From JACMLX01 sp031374935 (GTDB taxonomy: Bacteria; Gemmatimonadota; Gemmatimonadetes; Gemmatimonadales; Gemmatimonadaceae), in assembly GCA_031374935.1 (NCBI GenBank), contig JANMHB010000169.1:35499-99498 (forward strand): 64,000 nucleotides of DNA. Direction: 5' to 3'. Both the position numbers and the translations under genes were made by a program. The notes below the pieces were generated by a model, which had not been told where the DNA came from, made no database searches, and saw only the letters and a program-made list of their open reading frames with translations. Positions 43,127-51,854 of this stretch are shown here, piece after piece (within the stretch, counting starts at the first letter, position 1; each line of letters starts with the position of its first letter).

Positions 43127-44098
43127 ATGGCGACCGTGCTGTGGCTGCAGGGCGGAGCGTGTTCCGGGAACACGATGTCGTTTCTGAATGCCGAGGAACC
43201 GACTGCGGTCGACCTCGTGACGGACTTCGGTGTGGATCTGCTGTGGCACCCATCGCTTGGCATGGAAATGGGCGAGAATGCGCAGCGCCTCTTCCATGAC
43301 CTCGCCTCGGGGAAAAAGCAGCTCGACATCTTCGTGTTCGAAGGCACGGTGATTCTCGGGCCCAATGGCACGGGGCGCTTCAACATGTTCGCCGATCGCC
43401 CGATGAAGGACTGGGTGTCCGAGCTGGCCGCGCGTGCCGGGGCCGTCGTGGCGCTCGGCGACTGTGCCTGCTGGGGCGGCATTCCCGCCACGGAGCCGAA
43501 CCCGGTGGACAACGTCGGCCTGCAGTACCTGAAGCGGAAGCACGGCGGATTCCTTGGCGCCAACTTCGTCTCCAAGTGGGGATTGCCGGTGATCAACATC
43601 CCGGGCTGCCCGGCGCATCCGGACTGGATCACACAGATTCTCGTTGCCATTGCGGCCGGCCGCGCCGGCGATATCGCGCTCGACGAGCTGCAGCGCCCGC
43701 AGACCTTCTTCAAGACGTTCACGCAGACGGGCTGCACCCGTGTGCAGTACTTCGAATACAAGCAGAGCACCGTCGAATTCGGGCAGGGCACGCGCCAGGG
43801 CTGCCTCTTCTACGAAATGGGCTGCCGTGGCCCGATGACGCGCTCCCCCTGCAACCGCATCCTCTGGAACCGGCAGTCGTCCAAGACGCGCGCCGGCATG
43901 CCATGCACCGGCTGCACCGAGCCCGAGTTCCCATTCCACGAGCTCAAGCCCGGTACGGTGTTCAAGACGCAGAAGATCAGCGGCACGATTCCGAAGGAAG
44001 TGCCCACGGGCTCCGATCACGTGTCGTACATGGCGCATGCCGCCGCCGCACGCGTTGCCGCGCCGAAGTGGTCCAAAGAAGACATGTTCGTCGTCTGA
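43127..44098 (+). CDS. hucS: [NiFe]-hydrogenase small subunit, Huc type (group 2a)
   Basis: A 323-residue electron-transfer subunit without Tat signal or membrane anchor. Fe-S ligands seen: Cys12, Cys113/115, Cys161, Cys203, Cys226, Cys233, Cys242, Cys260 and Cys263. At the usual proximal CxxC position the second Cys is Asn15 (ACSGNT), and the usual distal-cluster His is Gln200 (QTGC). These substitutions match mycobacterial HucS, which has [3Fe-4S] clusters, as I recall from the published structure. GGGAGAGG precedes the ATG. Closely resembles HucS from the opening VLWLQGGACSGNTMSFLN to WSKEDMFVV. It passes electrons from the active site toward quinone. Confidence 0.93.
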   Translation: MATVLWLQGGACSGNTMSFLNAEEPTAVDLVTDFGVDLLWHPSLGMEMGENAQRLFHDLASGKKQLDIFVFEGTVILGPNGTGRFNMFADRPMKDWVSELAARAGAVVALGDCACWGGIPATEPNPVDNVGLQYLKRKHGGFLGANFVSKWGLPVINIPGCPAHPDWITQILVAIAAGRAGDIALDELQRPQTFFKTFTQTGCTRVQYFEYKQSTVEFGQGTRQGCLFYEMGCRGPMTRSPCNRILWNRQSSKTRAGMPCTGCTEPEFPFHELKPGTVFKTQKISGTIPKEVPTGSDHVSYMAHAAAARVAAPKWSKEDMFVV

Positions 44099-44128
44099 AC
44101 CAATCCATTCCACGGGAGCATCGTCACA

Positions 44129-45754
44129 GTGGCCACGTCAACACTGCCCATGCCGGACAAGCTGCGCATCAGTCCACTCGGACGCGTCGAGGGTGATCTC
44201 GACCTCCGGGTGACTCTCCGCGACGGCGTCGTCACGGATGCCTGGACAGAAGCATCGATGTTTCGCGGGTTCGAGATCATTCTCCGCGGCAAGGATCCAC
44301 AGGCCGGCCTGATCGTCACGCCGCGCATCTGCGGCATCTGCGGTGGGTCGCACCTCTACAAGGCATGCTACGCGCTCGACACGGCGTGGCGCACGCATGT
44401 GCCGCGCAACGCAGCCCTGATCCGGAACATCGCGCAGGCATGCGAAACGCTGCAGTCGATCCCGCGCTGGTTCTACGCGCTGTTCGCGATCGACCTCACC
44501 AACAAGAACTACGCACACCTGCCAGAGTACGACGAAGTCGTGCGGCGATTCGCGCCCTTCGTCGGCACCAGCTACGAGCCGGGTGTCTCGCTCTCGGGCA
44601 AGCCGGTCGAGATTTACGCGCTCTTTGGCGGGCAGTGGCCGCACTCGAGCTTCATGATCCCGGGTGGCGTGATGTGTGCGCCGACGCTCTCCGACGTGAC
44701 CCGCGCGATCGCCATTCTCGACCACTGGAAGCGTGAGTGGCTCGAGAAGCAGTGGCTCGGCTGTTCCGTCGAGCGCTGGATGCAGATCAAGAGCTGGAAC
44801 GATCTGCTGGCTTGGGCGGACGAGAACGACAGCCAGCGCAACTCCGACTGTGGACTCTTCCTCCGCTTCGCGCTCCGCGCCGGGCTGGACAAGTTCGGCA
44901 AGGGATGCGGATCGTTCCTCGCAACCGGCACCTACTTCCAGCCGGAACTCTATGAGAATCCGACGGTCGATGGACGCAACGATGCGCTGATCGGGCGCGC
45001 CGGTGTGTACGACGGGAAGAACTTTCACGACTTCGATCATCTCTCGGTTCGCGAAGACATCACCCACTCCTTCTATCGCGGCCAGAGCCTGCTGCATCCG
45101 TGGCAGGGCGAGACCGATCCGATCGACCCGATGGATGGGCACAAGCAGGACAAGTACTCATGGGCCAAGTCGCCGCGGTACAACGTGCCCGGTCAGGGTA
45201 CGATGCCGCTCGAGGCAGGACCGCTGGCGCGACAGGTGATTGCCGGACGCAAGGCCACCGCTGCGCATCAGGACTACGACCCGTTCATCCTCGACGCCAT
45301 CAACACCAGCGGCCCGAACGTGCTGACACGGGTCATGGCCCGCATGCACGAAGCACCGAAGTATTCGGTCTGGGTGCGGCAGTGGCTGGACCAGCTCGAC
45401 CTGCACGACAAGTTCTACACCAAGCCGATCGAGCACGCCGAGGGTCGCGGCTTCGGCGCCACCGAGGCGGCGCGCGGGGCGCTGTCGGACTGGATCGTGA
45501 TCAGCAACGGCCGCATCGAAAACTATCAGGTCGTGACTCCGACGGCCTGGAACATCGGCCCGCGAGACGGCAACGGAACGCATGGCCCGATGGAGACGGC
45601 GTTCATCGGCGCCCAGATCACCGATCCGAGCGATCCGGTCGAGATGGGGCACGTCGCCCGATCATTCGATTCGTGTTTGGTGTGCACGGTGCACGCCTAC
45701 GACGAGAAGAGCGGCAAGGAACTCGCACGATTCCGTATCGGCGAAATGGGATGA
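44129..45754 (+). CDS. hucL: [NiFe]-hydrogenase large subunit, Huc type
   Basis: A 541-residue catalytic subunit that oxidises H2 at a Ni-Fe(CN)2CO centre. Nickel-binding motifs: L1 RICGICGGSH (residues about 66-75) and L2 DSCLVCTVH (about 513-521). The 19 residues after that histidine (AYDEKSGKELARFRIGEMG) are the expected tail removed by the maturation protease. Starts at GTG 44129, 30 bases after hucS. Its stop overlaps the protease start by four bases. As for the small subunit, no signal peptide: the enzyme is assembled in the cytoplasm. Confidence 0.95.
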   Translation: MATSTLPMPDKLRISPLGRVEGDLDLRVTLRDGVVTDAWTEASMFRGFEIILRGKDPQAGLIVTPRICGICGGSHLYKACYALDTAWRTHVPRNAALIRNIAQACETLQSIPRWFYALFAIDLTNKNYAHLPEYDEVVRRFAPFVGTSYEPGVSLSGKPVEIYALFGGQWPHSSFMIPGGVMCAPTLSDVTRAIAILDHWKREWLEKQWLGCSVERWMQIKSWNDLLAWADENDSQRNSDCGLFLRFALRAGLDKFGKGCGSFLATGTYFQPELYENPTVDGRNDALIGRAGVYDGKNFHDFDHLSVREDITHSFYRGQSLLHPWQGETDPIDPMDGHKQDKYSWAKSPRYNVPGQGTMPLEAGPLARQVIAGRKATAAHQDYDPFILDAINTSGPNVLTRVMARMHEAPKYSVWVRQWLDQLDLHDKFYTKPIEHAEGRGFGATEAARGALSDWIVISNGRIENYQVVTPTAWNIGPRDGNGTHGPMETAFIGAQITDPSDPVEMGHVARSFDSCLVCTVHAYDEKSGKELARFRIGEMG

Positions 45755-46296
45755 CGACAGAGGTCCGTGAACCCGTGGCTCCGGCCACAAATCACGACGC
45801 GACGGGCCCGGTGAACTATGCCGGGCCCGTTCGCACCCTCATCATCGGGTGCGGGAACCTCTTGCGCGGCGATGATGCCGTCGGGCCGATCTTCGTGAGG
45901 CATCTCTGGGAACGTGGCCTGCCGGAGGGCGTGCGATGCGCCGACGGCGGGACGGGAGGCATGGACGTCGCCTTCCAGATGCGAGGCGTGCCGCATGTGA
46001 TCCTGATCGACGCCTGCAGCAGTGGCTCCGAACCCGGCGCACTGTTCAAGTTGCCCGGCAGCGAAGTGGAGCACCTGCCTCCGCTGGCCGGCATCAATCT
46101 CCACGCCTTCCGCTGGGATCACGCACTGGCCTTTGCCCGGTGGTTGCTGAAGGACAAATATCCGGACAAGATCACCGTGTATCTGATCGAGGGCGAGTCA
46201 TTCATGATCGGTGAAGTGCTGTCACCTGCCGTAGACACGGCGATGCACCGGCTGGCGGACCTGCTGCTCGACGAGCTGCACGCCGATGCTGCGTGA
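45751..46296 (+). CDS. Hydrogenase large-subunit maturation protease (HyaD/HybD-like)
   Basis: A 181-residue endopeptidase. After a 25-residue extension comes IIGCGNLLRGDDAVGPIF, with the Asp that binds the nickel-bearing precursor, then DGGTGGMDVAF and DACSSGSEPG. It cleaves the C-terminal tail of HucL after metal insertion. ATG overlaps the hucL stop by four bases. The fit to this function is strong from motif and position. Confidence 0.93.
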   Translation: MTTEVREPVAPATNHDATGPVNYAGPVRTLIIGCGNLLRGDDAVGPIFVRHLWERGLPEGVRCADGGTGGMDVAFQMRGVPHVILIDACSSGSEPGALFKLPGSEVEHLPPLAGINLHAFRWDHALAFARWLLKDKYPDKITVYLIEGESFMIGEVLSPAVDTAMHRLADLLLDELHADAA

Positions 46297-46585
46297 GGTG
46301 GAGTTCACGCACAACGGCTACCTCGTGCTGCGGGCCGAGGTGGCGCAGGAGTTCTTCCCCTTCGATGTGCTGGTCGCACTGCGGCGCGGGCCGGAACTCT
46401 GGTTGCTGCCCACGCGGGGTGCGGCGGCCGGTGGCCTGATTCTCAAGCAGCGGAATCTGCGGGGGGACCGGAGCGTGCTGGTGCGGGAAACGCTCGACGA
46501 CGCCGTGCCGACCGGTGTCCGTTCGGCCTTCTGGGACGATGCCAACGGGGCCCTGCGGGTGGCGCTGGCGCACACCGATGCCTGA
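46286..46585 (+). CDS. Small hydrogenase-cluster protein of unknown function
   Basis: A 99-residue protein with mostly beta-strand character (YLVLRAEVAQEFFPFDVLVA; LWLLPTRGAAAGGLILKQRN). No membrane helix or metal motif. It overlaps the protease gene by 11 bases and the next gene by 8. Similar small unknown genes are found at this place in huc operons, so a role in assembly is plausible. Confidence 0.75.
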   Translation: MLREVEFTHNGYLVLRAEVAQEFFPFDVLVALRRGPELWLLPTRGAAAGGLILKQRNLRGDRSVLVRETLDDAVPTGVRSAFWDDANGALRVALAHTDA

Positions 46586-46808
46586 GCGTCCTTTTCCCGA
46601 TGACGCGCTGACGGTCCGCGCGATCATCGAACCGGAGAAGGGCCGCTGGGTGTTGACGCTCGAGGTGGTGATGGTGCCTGACACGCCGGACTACATCGTG
46701 CGCCATCGTATTGCCGACTACCCGACGCGTGAGCGCGCCGAGGTGGCCGCGAAGTGGATCGTGACCGCCGCAGACCGCAACCTTCCGCACCCTCCGCTGG
46801 GATTCTGA
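46578..46808 (+). CDS. Small hydrogenase-cluster protein of unknown function
   Basis: A 76-residue protein with a pattern of alternating strands then a helix (VRAIIEPEKGRWVLTLEVVM; YPTRERAEVAAKWIVTAADR). No recognised motif. The ATG at 46578 overlaps the preceding stop and the stop shares a base with the next ATG, so it is translated within the chain. Probably a soluble accessory protein. Confidence 0.75.
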   Translation: MPERPFPDDALTVRAIIEPEKGRWVLTLEVVMVPDTPDYIVRHRIADYPTRERAEVAAKWIVTAADRNLPHPPLGF

Positions 46809-48067
46809 TGCCGCACCCGATCACACATCCGCAACCGCTCGGCATCTTCCCTTTCCCCGCCGGCCTGTTGCTGCTGCCCGAGAGCGAGCACGCGACCACC
46901 GATTCCGCCCGGCAGGCGTTCATGCGCGGCGCACTGCCGGAAGAGATGCCACCCGAGTGGCTCTTCTTCCGCGACGCCGTCGGCGGCGACACGGCGGCCG
47001 CGATTGCCGCCTTGCGATCGGACGGTTCGGCCATCGCCGGCTACAATCGGTTCGTGCTCGATGGGGATCAGGTCGGTCGCGCAACGGCGCTTCGCGATGG
47101 GAGCGACGCCCTGCAGCGGCTCACCGGGCTCGCCGAGTTCGTACAAGGTGCCAGTGATCACCTGCCCGCCGACGACGGGCTTCCGCCGGAGATCCGCGCC
47201 AATGTGCTCCTCGCCAAGGCGGCGGCGCATCTCGATGCCGAACAGTTCGTTGAGGCGGCCGCTGCGCTGACGGAAGGCGTCGGCGAGGTGGCCGGCGTCT
47301 CACCGGTGCTGGCCGCGCAACTCGTCGCCCAATTGGCGCAGCTGCAGCCATCGCTCAACGACCAGACCGTGCAGAAGACGCTCAACTATTGGCGCAGCGC
47401 CATCGCGCTGGCCGGTGACACCCCCCTGCCCCACCTGCGCGGAGACCTGCGCATCGGCTTGGGCGTCGCCCTCCACGAAGCCGCCGGCGACCGTCGTGAC
47501 CTGCTCGTCGAAGCCGTCAAGACGTACCAGGACGCGCTGCACAACGGGATCACGGTCGAGGAGACGCCGGAAACCTTCGCCCTGGCACAGAACAACATCG
47601 GGCTGGCCTATCTGACCATGCCGATGACCGAGGCCGGCGACAAGCTGCGGCACGCCGTCGCCGTGCAATCATTCCGCGAGGCGCTCAAGGTATACACGCC
47701 GGAGACGCACCTCGAAGCGTGGACCAGCACCATGCTCAACATGGCCAACGCGCTGCAGTACCTGCCGTCGGCGCGTCCCGAGGAACACCTGATCCAGGCA
47801 GTCGAGACGTACGAACAGCTGCTCCAGGTACGCAACAAGGCGTTCGATCCGCTCGGCTACGCCCGTCTTCTCGCCAATCAGGCGAACGCGCTCGCGCACC
47901 TCGGCATGTTCCAGCCGGCCACGGAAAAGTTCACCGAGGCGCACAAGCTGCTGCACTGGCATGGTGAGGCCGAGATGGCCGCATCGATCCTCGAGCAGCT
48001 CGAACGGATCAATGCACAGCTGGTCCCCGCGTCACCTGACGCCGATGCCACCGGGGCCGCCGGCTGA
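46808..48067 (+). CDS. TPR-repeat hydrogenase accessory protein
   Basis: A 419-residue helical protein. The first 110 residues are a separate domain (GIFPFPAGLLLLPE...). From about residue 130 there are TPR-like helical pairs (NVLLAKAAAHLDAEQFVEAA; AQNNIGLAYLTMPMTEAG; NQANALAHLGMFQPATEKFT). TPR proteins act as assembly scaffolds; a homologous gene lies in the huc operon of mycobacteria. Likely holds the subunits or accessory proteins together during maturation. The start overlaps the previous stop by one base and its stop overlaps the next ATG by one. Confidence 0.83.
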   Translation: MPHPITHPQPLGIFPFPAGLLLLPESEHATTDSARQAFMRGALPEEMPPEWLFFRDAVGGDTAAAIAALRSDGSAIAGYNRFVLDGDQVGRATALRDGSDALQRLTGLAEFVQGASDHLPADDGLPPEIRANVLLAKAAAHLDAEQFVEAAAALTEGVGEVAGVSPVLAAQLVAQLAQLQPSLNDQTVQKTLNYWRSAIALAGDTPLPHLRGDLRIGLGVALHEAAGDRRDLLVEAVKTYQDALHNGITVEETPETFALAQNNIGLAYLTMPMTEAGDKLRHAVAVQSFREALKVYTPETHLEAWTSTMLNMANALQYLPSARPEEHLIQAVETYEQLLQVRNKAFDPLGYARLLANQANALAHLGMFQPATEKFTEAHKLLHWHGEAEMAASILEQLERINAQLVPASPDADATGAAG

Positions 48068-48444
48068 TGGACATCCATGCGCGTCAGCAGTTCGATTTCT
48101 TCTTCAACGCGGCCATCGAACGCTTCATCGATCGCATCGAGCAACGCTGTGGTGGGCCGGTGCCGGCGCTGGAGCAGCTACGCACCGACCCGAATGGCGA
48201 AGGAGTCTGGCTGGATGAGTTCACGGCCGCGCTGTTCCGCGATTTTCTGCTCGACAACGCGGCCGGTTCTGCGTTCATCCTGCAGGCCTTGGCGCGCCGG
48301 CCGGCGGCACCGGCCGTGACCGATGGCATGACCGTCGAGCAGGCGATGAGCGCGCTGGCGCGCAAGGCATTCGCGGCCGTGCTGCAGATCAAGACCGATG
48401 AACAGCTCGAGCAGCGACTCTCCTTCCAGGTGGTGGACGAATGA
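48067..48444 (+). CDS. Hydrogenase-cluster protein of unknown function
   Basis: A 125-residue, mainly helical protein (FDFFFNAAIERFIDRIEQRC; FTAALFRDFLLDNAAGSAFI). No cysteine motif beyond a single Cys and no membrane segment. Its position between the TPR and NifU-Rieske genes, with one- and four-base overlaps, argues for a part in the same assembly pathway. Family not recognised. Confidence 0.75.
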   Translation: MDIHARQQFDFFFNAAIERFIDRIEQRCGGPVPALEQLRTDPNGEGVWLDEFTAALFRDFLLDNAAGSAFILQALARRPAAPAVTDGMTVEQAMSALARKAFAAVLQIKTDEQLEQRLSFQVVDE

Positions 48445-49328
48445 GCGCGAGTACACAGCCCACGCCAGCGCCAGCCATACCGCGGCCGCCGACTGACCTC
48501 GCTGAGCGCGCGAAAGCGGTCGAAGCGGCGCTGACGGAAGTGAAGGGGATGCCGATCGACCACCGCACGCGCGCGATCGCACTCAAGGATGCCGTCGAAG
48601 CGTTTCACAAAGCCGGCCTGACGACCATCGTCCGAACGCTGAAGGCTGATCCGCGAGGCATGGAGCTGTTGCTCGGGCTGGCGGACGATCCCGGCGTGTA
48701 TGCGCTGTTCGCGATGCATGGCATCGTGAAGGCCGACCTGCGCACGCGCGTCGCCAGCGTCGTCGAGACGGTGCGACCGTACACACAATCACATGGCGGC
48801 GACGTCGAGCTGGTGGATGTGCGCGACGGCGTTGTCTACGTGAAGATGGCAGGCGCCTGCAACGGCTGCAGCATGTCTGCCGTCACCCTGCGCAACGGGG
48901 TCGAGGAGGCCTTGCGTGAACAGTGCCCGGAAATCACCGCCATCGAAGTCGTGCCGAATGAGCCGACGCAAGCGGTGATTCCACTGGTCACGATTCAGCG
49001 TGGCGGCGCCAACGCTGGCTGGCTCGAAGGGCCACCGATCGACGACCTTCGCGAGGGCAAGCCGTTCCGCATGGAAATGAAGGATGGCAAGAGCCTCGTG
49101 CTGCTGCGTTTCGGCGAGCAGATCTCGGCATTCCACAACGAATGCGCACATCAGGGGCTGCCAATCGACGGCGGGATGGTCGACATGGAGTCACGCACGA
49201 TCACCTGCCCCTGGCACGGCTTCCGCTTCGACTGCATGTCGGGCGAATGCCTCACGGCGCCACAGGCGCAGCTGGAGCAGGTGCCACTCCGTGTGGACAA
49301 TGGTCGCGTGATGGTACGCCCCGCGTGA
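48441..49328 (+). CDS. NifU-like/Rieske fusion protein
   Basis: A 295-residue protein. Residues about 100-175 form a NifU C-terminal domain with the cluster motif GACNGCSMSAVT. Residues about 200-295 form a Rieske [2Fe-2S] domain with ligands in NECAHQG (Cys and His near 235) and CPWHGF (near 255). The first 90 residues are helical and not recognised. This could deliver Fe-S clusters to the hydrogenase or carry electrons from it. It is one of the signature accessory genes of the huc operon. Confidence 0.9.
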   Translation: MSASTQPTPAPAIPRPPTDLAERAKAVEAALTEVKGMPIDHRTRAIALKDAVEAFHKAGLTTIVRTLKADPRGMELLLGLADDPGVYALFAMHGIVKADLRTRVASVVETVRPYTQSHGGDVELVDVRDGVVYVKMAGACNGCSMSAVTLRNGVEEALREQCPEITAIEVVPNEPTQAVIPLVTIQRGGANAGWLEGPPIDDLREGKPFRMEMKDGKSLVLLRFGEQISAFHNECAHQGLPIDGGMVDMESRTITCPWHGFRFDCMSGECLTAPQAQLEQVPLRVDNGRVMVRPA

Positions 49329-50440
49329 AGCCGCTCGCGCGACTCGGTGCGGCGTCGCCGTTCGGGCTTGCCTTGCCATCGGCACAGCCCACGGCGTCGC
49401 AGATGTATGGGCCACGCGGCGTCTGGTTCGACGACGAGGTGCTAGTCGTCGCTGATTCTGGAAATCATCGCATCCTGATCTGGCGCGGAATTCCCGATCG
49501 GGATGGTGCCGATGCCGATGTGGTGCTTGGTCAGGTGGACTTCACCAAGGAAGGGCCCCGCGAAGCAGCGGAGGGGTTGCACCTGCCCACCGGTGTCCTG
49601 GTCGTCGACGGCAACCTCTGTGTCGCCGACGCCTGGCATCATCGCGTGTTGGTGTGGGACGGTATCCCGACCGTCTCGAATACTCCTCCTGCGTATGCCA
49701 TCGGGCAGCTCTCCCTCGCCGATGCGCTGCCCAACCGCGGTGGCGACGTCAATGCGACGAGCCTCTATTGGCCCTACGGCATCGGCTGGCACGCCGAAAC
49801 CTTCTGGATCGCGGACACCGGCAATCGTCGCGTCCTGGGATGGCGCGGTCTGCCCATGCACGACCAGCCAGCAGACATCGTGCTCGGCCAGCCCGACTTC
49901 ACATCCAACGATGAGAACCGCGGTGGTGACGTGACGGCATCGTCGTTCCGCTGGCCACATGCGGTCACGGGCATTGGCGACACGCTCTACATCGCTGACG
50001 CTGGCAATCATCGTGTCGTCGGCTGGTCGCCCCTGCCAACCGCCGATGCACCGGCGACGATGGTGATCGGTCAGCCGGATTTCACGTCCAATGTAGAGTT
50101 GCCTCATCGCAGGCAGGGCGCACATCGGATGCGCTTCCCGTATGGCATCGCGAGTGACGGTGATCTGCTCGCGGTCGGAGACACCGCCAACAACCGCGTG
50201 CTATTCTGGCCATCACCACCCTCGCACGGCGCCGGCGTGCCGGCATCGAGTGTGATCGGACAGGACAACTTCGATGCCGCCGGTGAGAATCGCTGGAAGG
50301 CAGTCGGCGACGATACGCTCTGCTGGCCATATGGGATCTGGATGCACGGGGGCCGCATGGCGATCGCCGATTCGGGCAACAACCGCGTGATGCTCTGGGC
50401 CACCGCCGACATCACCGCTGACATTCTCACACCGAGCTGA
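49325..50440 (+). CDS. NHL-repeat beta-propeller protein of the hydrogenase cluster
   Basis: A 371-residue protein made of about six NHL-like blades (GVWFDDEVLVVADSGNHRIL; FWIADTGNRRVLGWRG; LYIADAGNHRVVGWSP; IADSGNNRVMLW). No signal peptide, so cytoplasmic like the hydrogenase. The GTG start at 49325 overlaps the Rieske gene by four bases. Propellers of this type usually bind proteins; a role in assembly or in binding to the enzyme is plausible. HypC follows after two bases. Confidence 0.87.
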   Translation: MKPLARLGAASPFGLALPSAQPTASQMYGPRGVWFDDEVLVVADSGNHRILIWRGIPDRDGADADVVLGQVDFTKEGPREAAEGLHLPTGVLVVDGNLCVADAWHHRVLVWDGIPTVSNTPPAYAIGQLSLADALPNRGGDVNATSLYWPYGIGWHAETFWIADTGNRRVLGWRGLPMHDQPADIVLGQPDFTSNDENRGGDVTASSFRWPHAVTGIGDTLYIADAGNHRVVGWSPLPTADAPATMVIGQPDFTSNVELPHRRQGAHRMRFPYGIASDGDLLAVGDTANNRVLFWPSPPSHGAGVPASSVIGQDNFDAAGENRWKAVGDDTLCWPYGIWMHGGRMAIADSGNNRVMLWATADITADILTPS

Positions 50441-50442
50441 CC

Positions 50443-50745
50443 ATGTGCCTCGCCGTTCCCGGACAGATCGTCGAAATCTTCGCAGCACAGGGCACTCGAA
50501 TGGCCAAGCTCGATTTCGGTGGAATCCAGAAGCAGGTATGTCTGGCCTATCTCCCCGATGCCGTGGTTGGCGACTACGCGATCGTACACGTCGGCTTCGC
50601 GATCAGTCGCATCGATGAAGCCTCGGCGCAGGAGACACTCCGTCACTTCCGGGAACTCGGCATTCTCGAGGAAGAACTCGGCATGGCCAGCGACGCGGAG
50701 TACGCCGCGCCGCATGGCGAGGTGTGCCCGGTGGTGACACCGTGA
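50443..50745 (+). CDS. hypC: HypC, hydrogenase maturation chaperone
   Basis: A 100-residue protein starting MCLAVPGQIVEI; Cys2 is the essential residue that binds the Fe(CN)2CO unit with HypD. The small beta-barrel pattern continues (KLDFGGIQKQVCLAYLPDAV, GDYAIVHVGFAIS). It has the usual C-terminal helix. Stop overlaps the hypD GTG start by four bases. Confidence 0.95.
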   Translation: MCLAVPGQIVEIFAAQGTRMAKLDFGGIQKQVCLAYLPDAVVGDYAIVHVGFAISRIDEASAQETLRHFRELGILEEELGMASDAEYAAPHGEVCPVVTP

Positions 50746-51854
50746 AGTACCTGGCCGAATTTCGAGACGGCGAGATCGCGCAGAAGCTGGCGGCCGAGAT
50801 TCGTGCAATCACCACCAGGCCGTGGGCCATCATGGAGGTCTGCGGCGGGCAGACACACAGCATCCTGCGCAACGGCATCGACCAGCTGCTGCCGGAGGAG
50901 ATCGAGCTGATTCACGGCCCGGGCTGCCCCGTCTGCGTCACTCCGCTGGACATGATCGACAAGGCGCTCGCCATCGCTGCGCTGCCAAAGGTCATCTTCA
51001 CCAGCTTTGGTGACATGCTGCGCGTGCCCGGCAGCGATCGGGACCTGTTCCGCGTGAAGAGTGAAGGTGGTGACGTGCGAATCGTGTATTCACCGCTCGA
51101 CGCGGTGCAAATGGCGCGAGAGAATCCCGCGAAACAGGTCGTGTTCTTCGGAATCGGTTTCGAGACCACTGCGCCGGCCAATGCGATGGCCGTACACCTG
51201 GCGAAGAAGGAAGGGCTGACGAACTTTTCGATGCTCGTCTCGCATGTGCTCGTGCCACCTGCCATTGATGCGATCATGTCGGCGCCGCGGAATCGGGTGC
51301 AGGCGTTCCTCGCGGCGGGCCACGTCTGCAGTGTGATGGGCTTCTGGCAGTATCCACCGCTGGCAAGCAAGCATCACGTGCCGATTGTCATTACGGGCTT
51401 CGAGCCGCTCGACGTGCTCGAAGGCATCCGGCGCACCGTGCAGTGCCTCGAGCGTGACGAAGCGCGCGTGGACAACGCCTACGCGCGCGTGGTGACCTTC
51501 GATGGCAATGCGCCGGCGCAAGCGCTGCTGGAAGAGGTGTTCACCGTCACCGATCGGGCCTGGCGCGGCATTGGCGTCATTCCGCAGAGCGGCTGGCGGC
51601 TCAGCGATGCGTACGCCGACTACGACGCCGAACATCGCTTTGACGTCGGCGCGATCAACACCGTCGAAAGCACGCTCTGCCGCGCCGGCGAAGTGCTGCA
51701 GGGCGCGATCAAGCCCAGCCAGTGCGAGGCGTTCGGCAAGCAGTGCACGCCGCGCACACCGCTCGGTGCCACGATGGTGTCCAGCGAGGGTGCCTGTGCC
51801 GCCTACTTCAACTACGGTCGCTTCCACACCCTCGAGCGGGCCACAATTGGCTGA
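50742..51854 (+). CDS. hypD: HypD, Fe(CN)2CO assembly protein
   Basis: A 370-residue protein with all HypD motifs: MEVCGGQTHSIL, GPGCPVCVTP, TSFGDMLRVPGS, GIGFETTAP and the C-terminal [4Fe-4S]-binding cysteines around CEAFGKQCTPRTP and VSSEGACAAYFNYGR. With HypC and HypE it adds CN and CO to the active-site iron. GTG start at 50742 is chosen for its overlap with hypC. Confidence 0.95.
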   Translation: MKYLAEFRDGEIAQKLAAEIRAITTRPWAIMEVCGGQTHSILRNGIDQLLPEEIELIHGPGCPVCVTPLDMIDKALAIAALPKVIFTSFGDMLRVPGSDRDLFRVKSEGGDVRIVYSPLDAVQMARENPAKQVVFFGIGFETTAPANAMAVHLAKKEGLTNFSMLVSHVLVPPAIDAIMSAPRNRVQAFLAAGHVCSVMGFWQYPPLASKHHVPIVITGFEPLDVLEGIRRTVQCLERDEARVDNAYARVVTFDGNAPAQALLEEVFTVTDRAWRGIGVIPQSGWRLSDAYADYDAEHRFDVGAINTVESTLCRAGEVLQGAIKPSQCEAFGKQCTPRTPLGATMVSSEGACAAYFNYGRFHTLERATIG

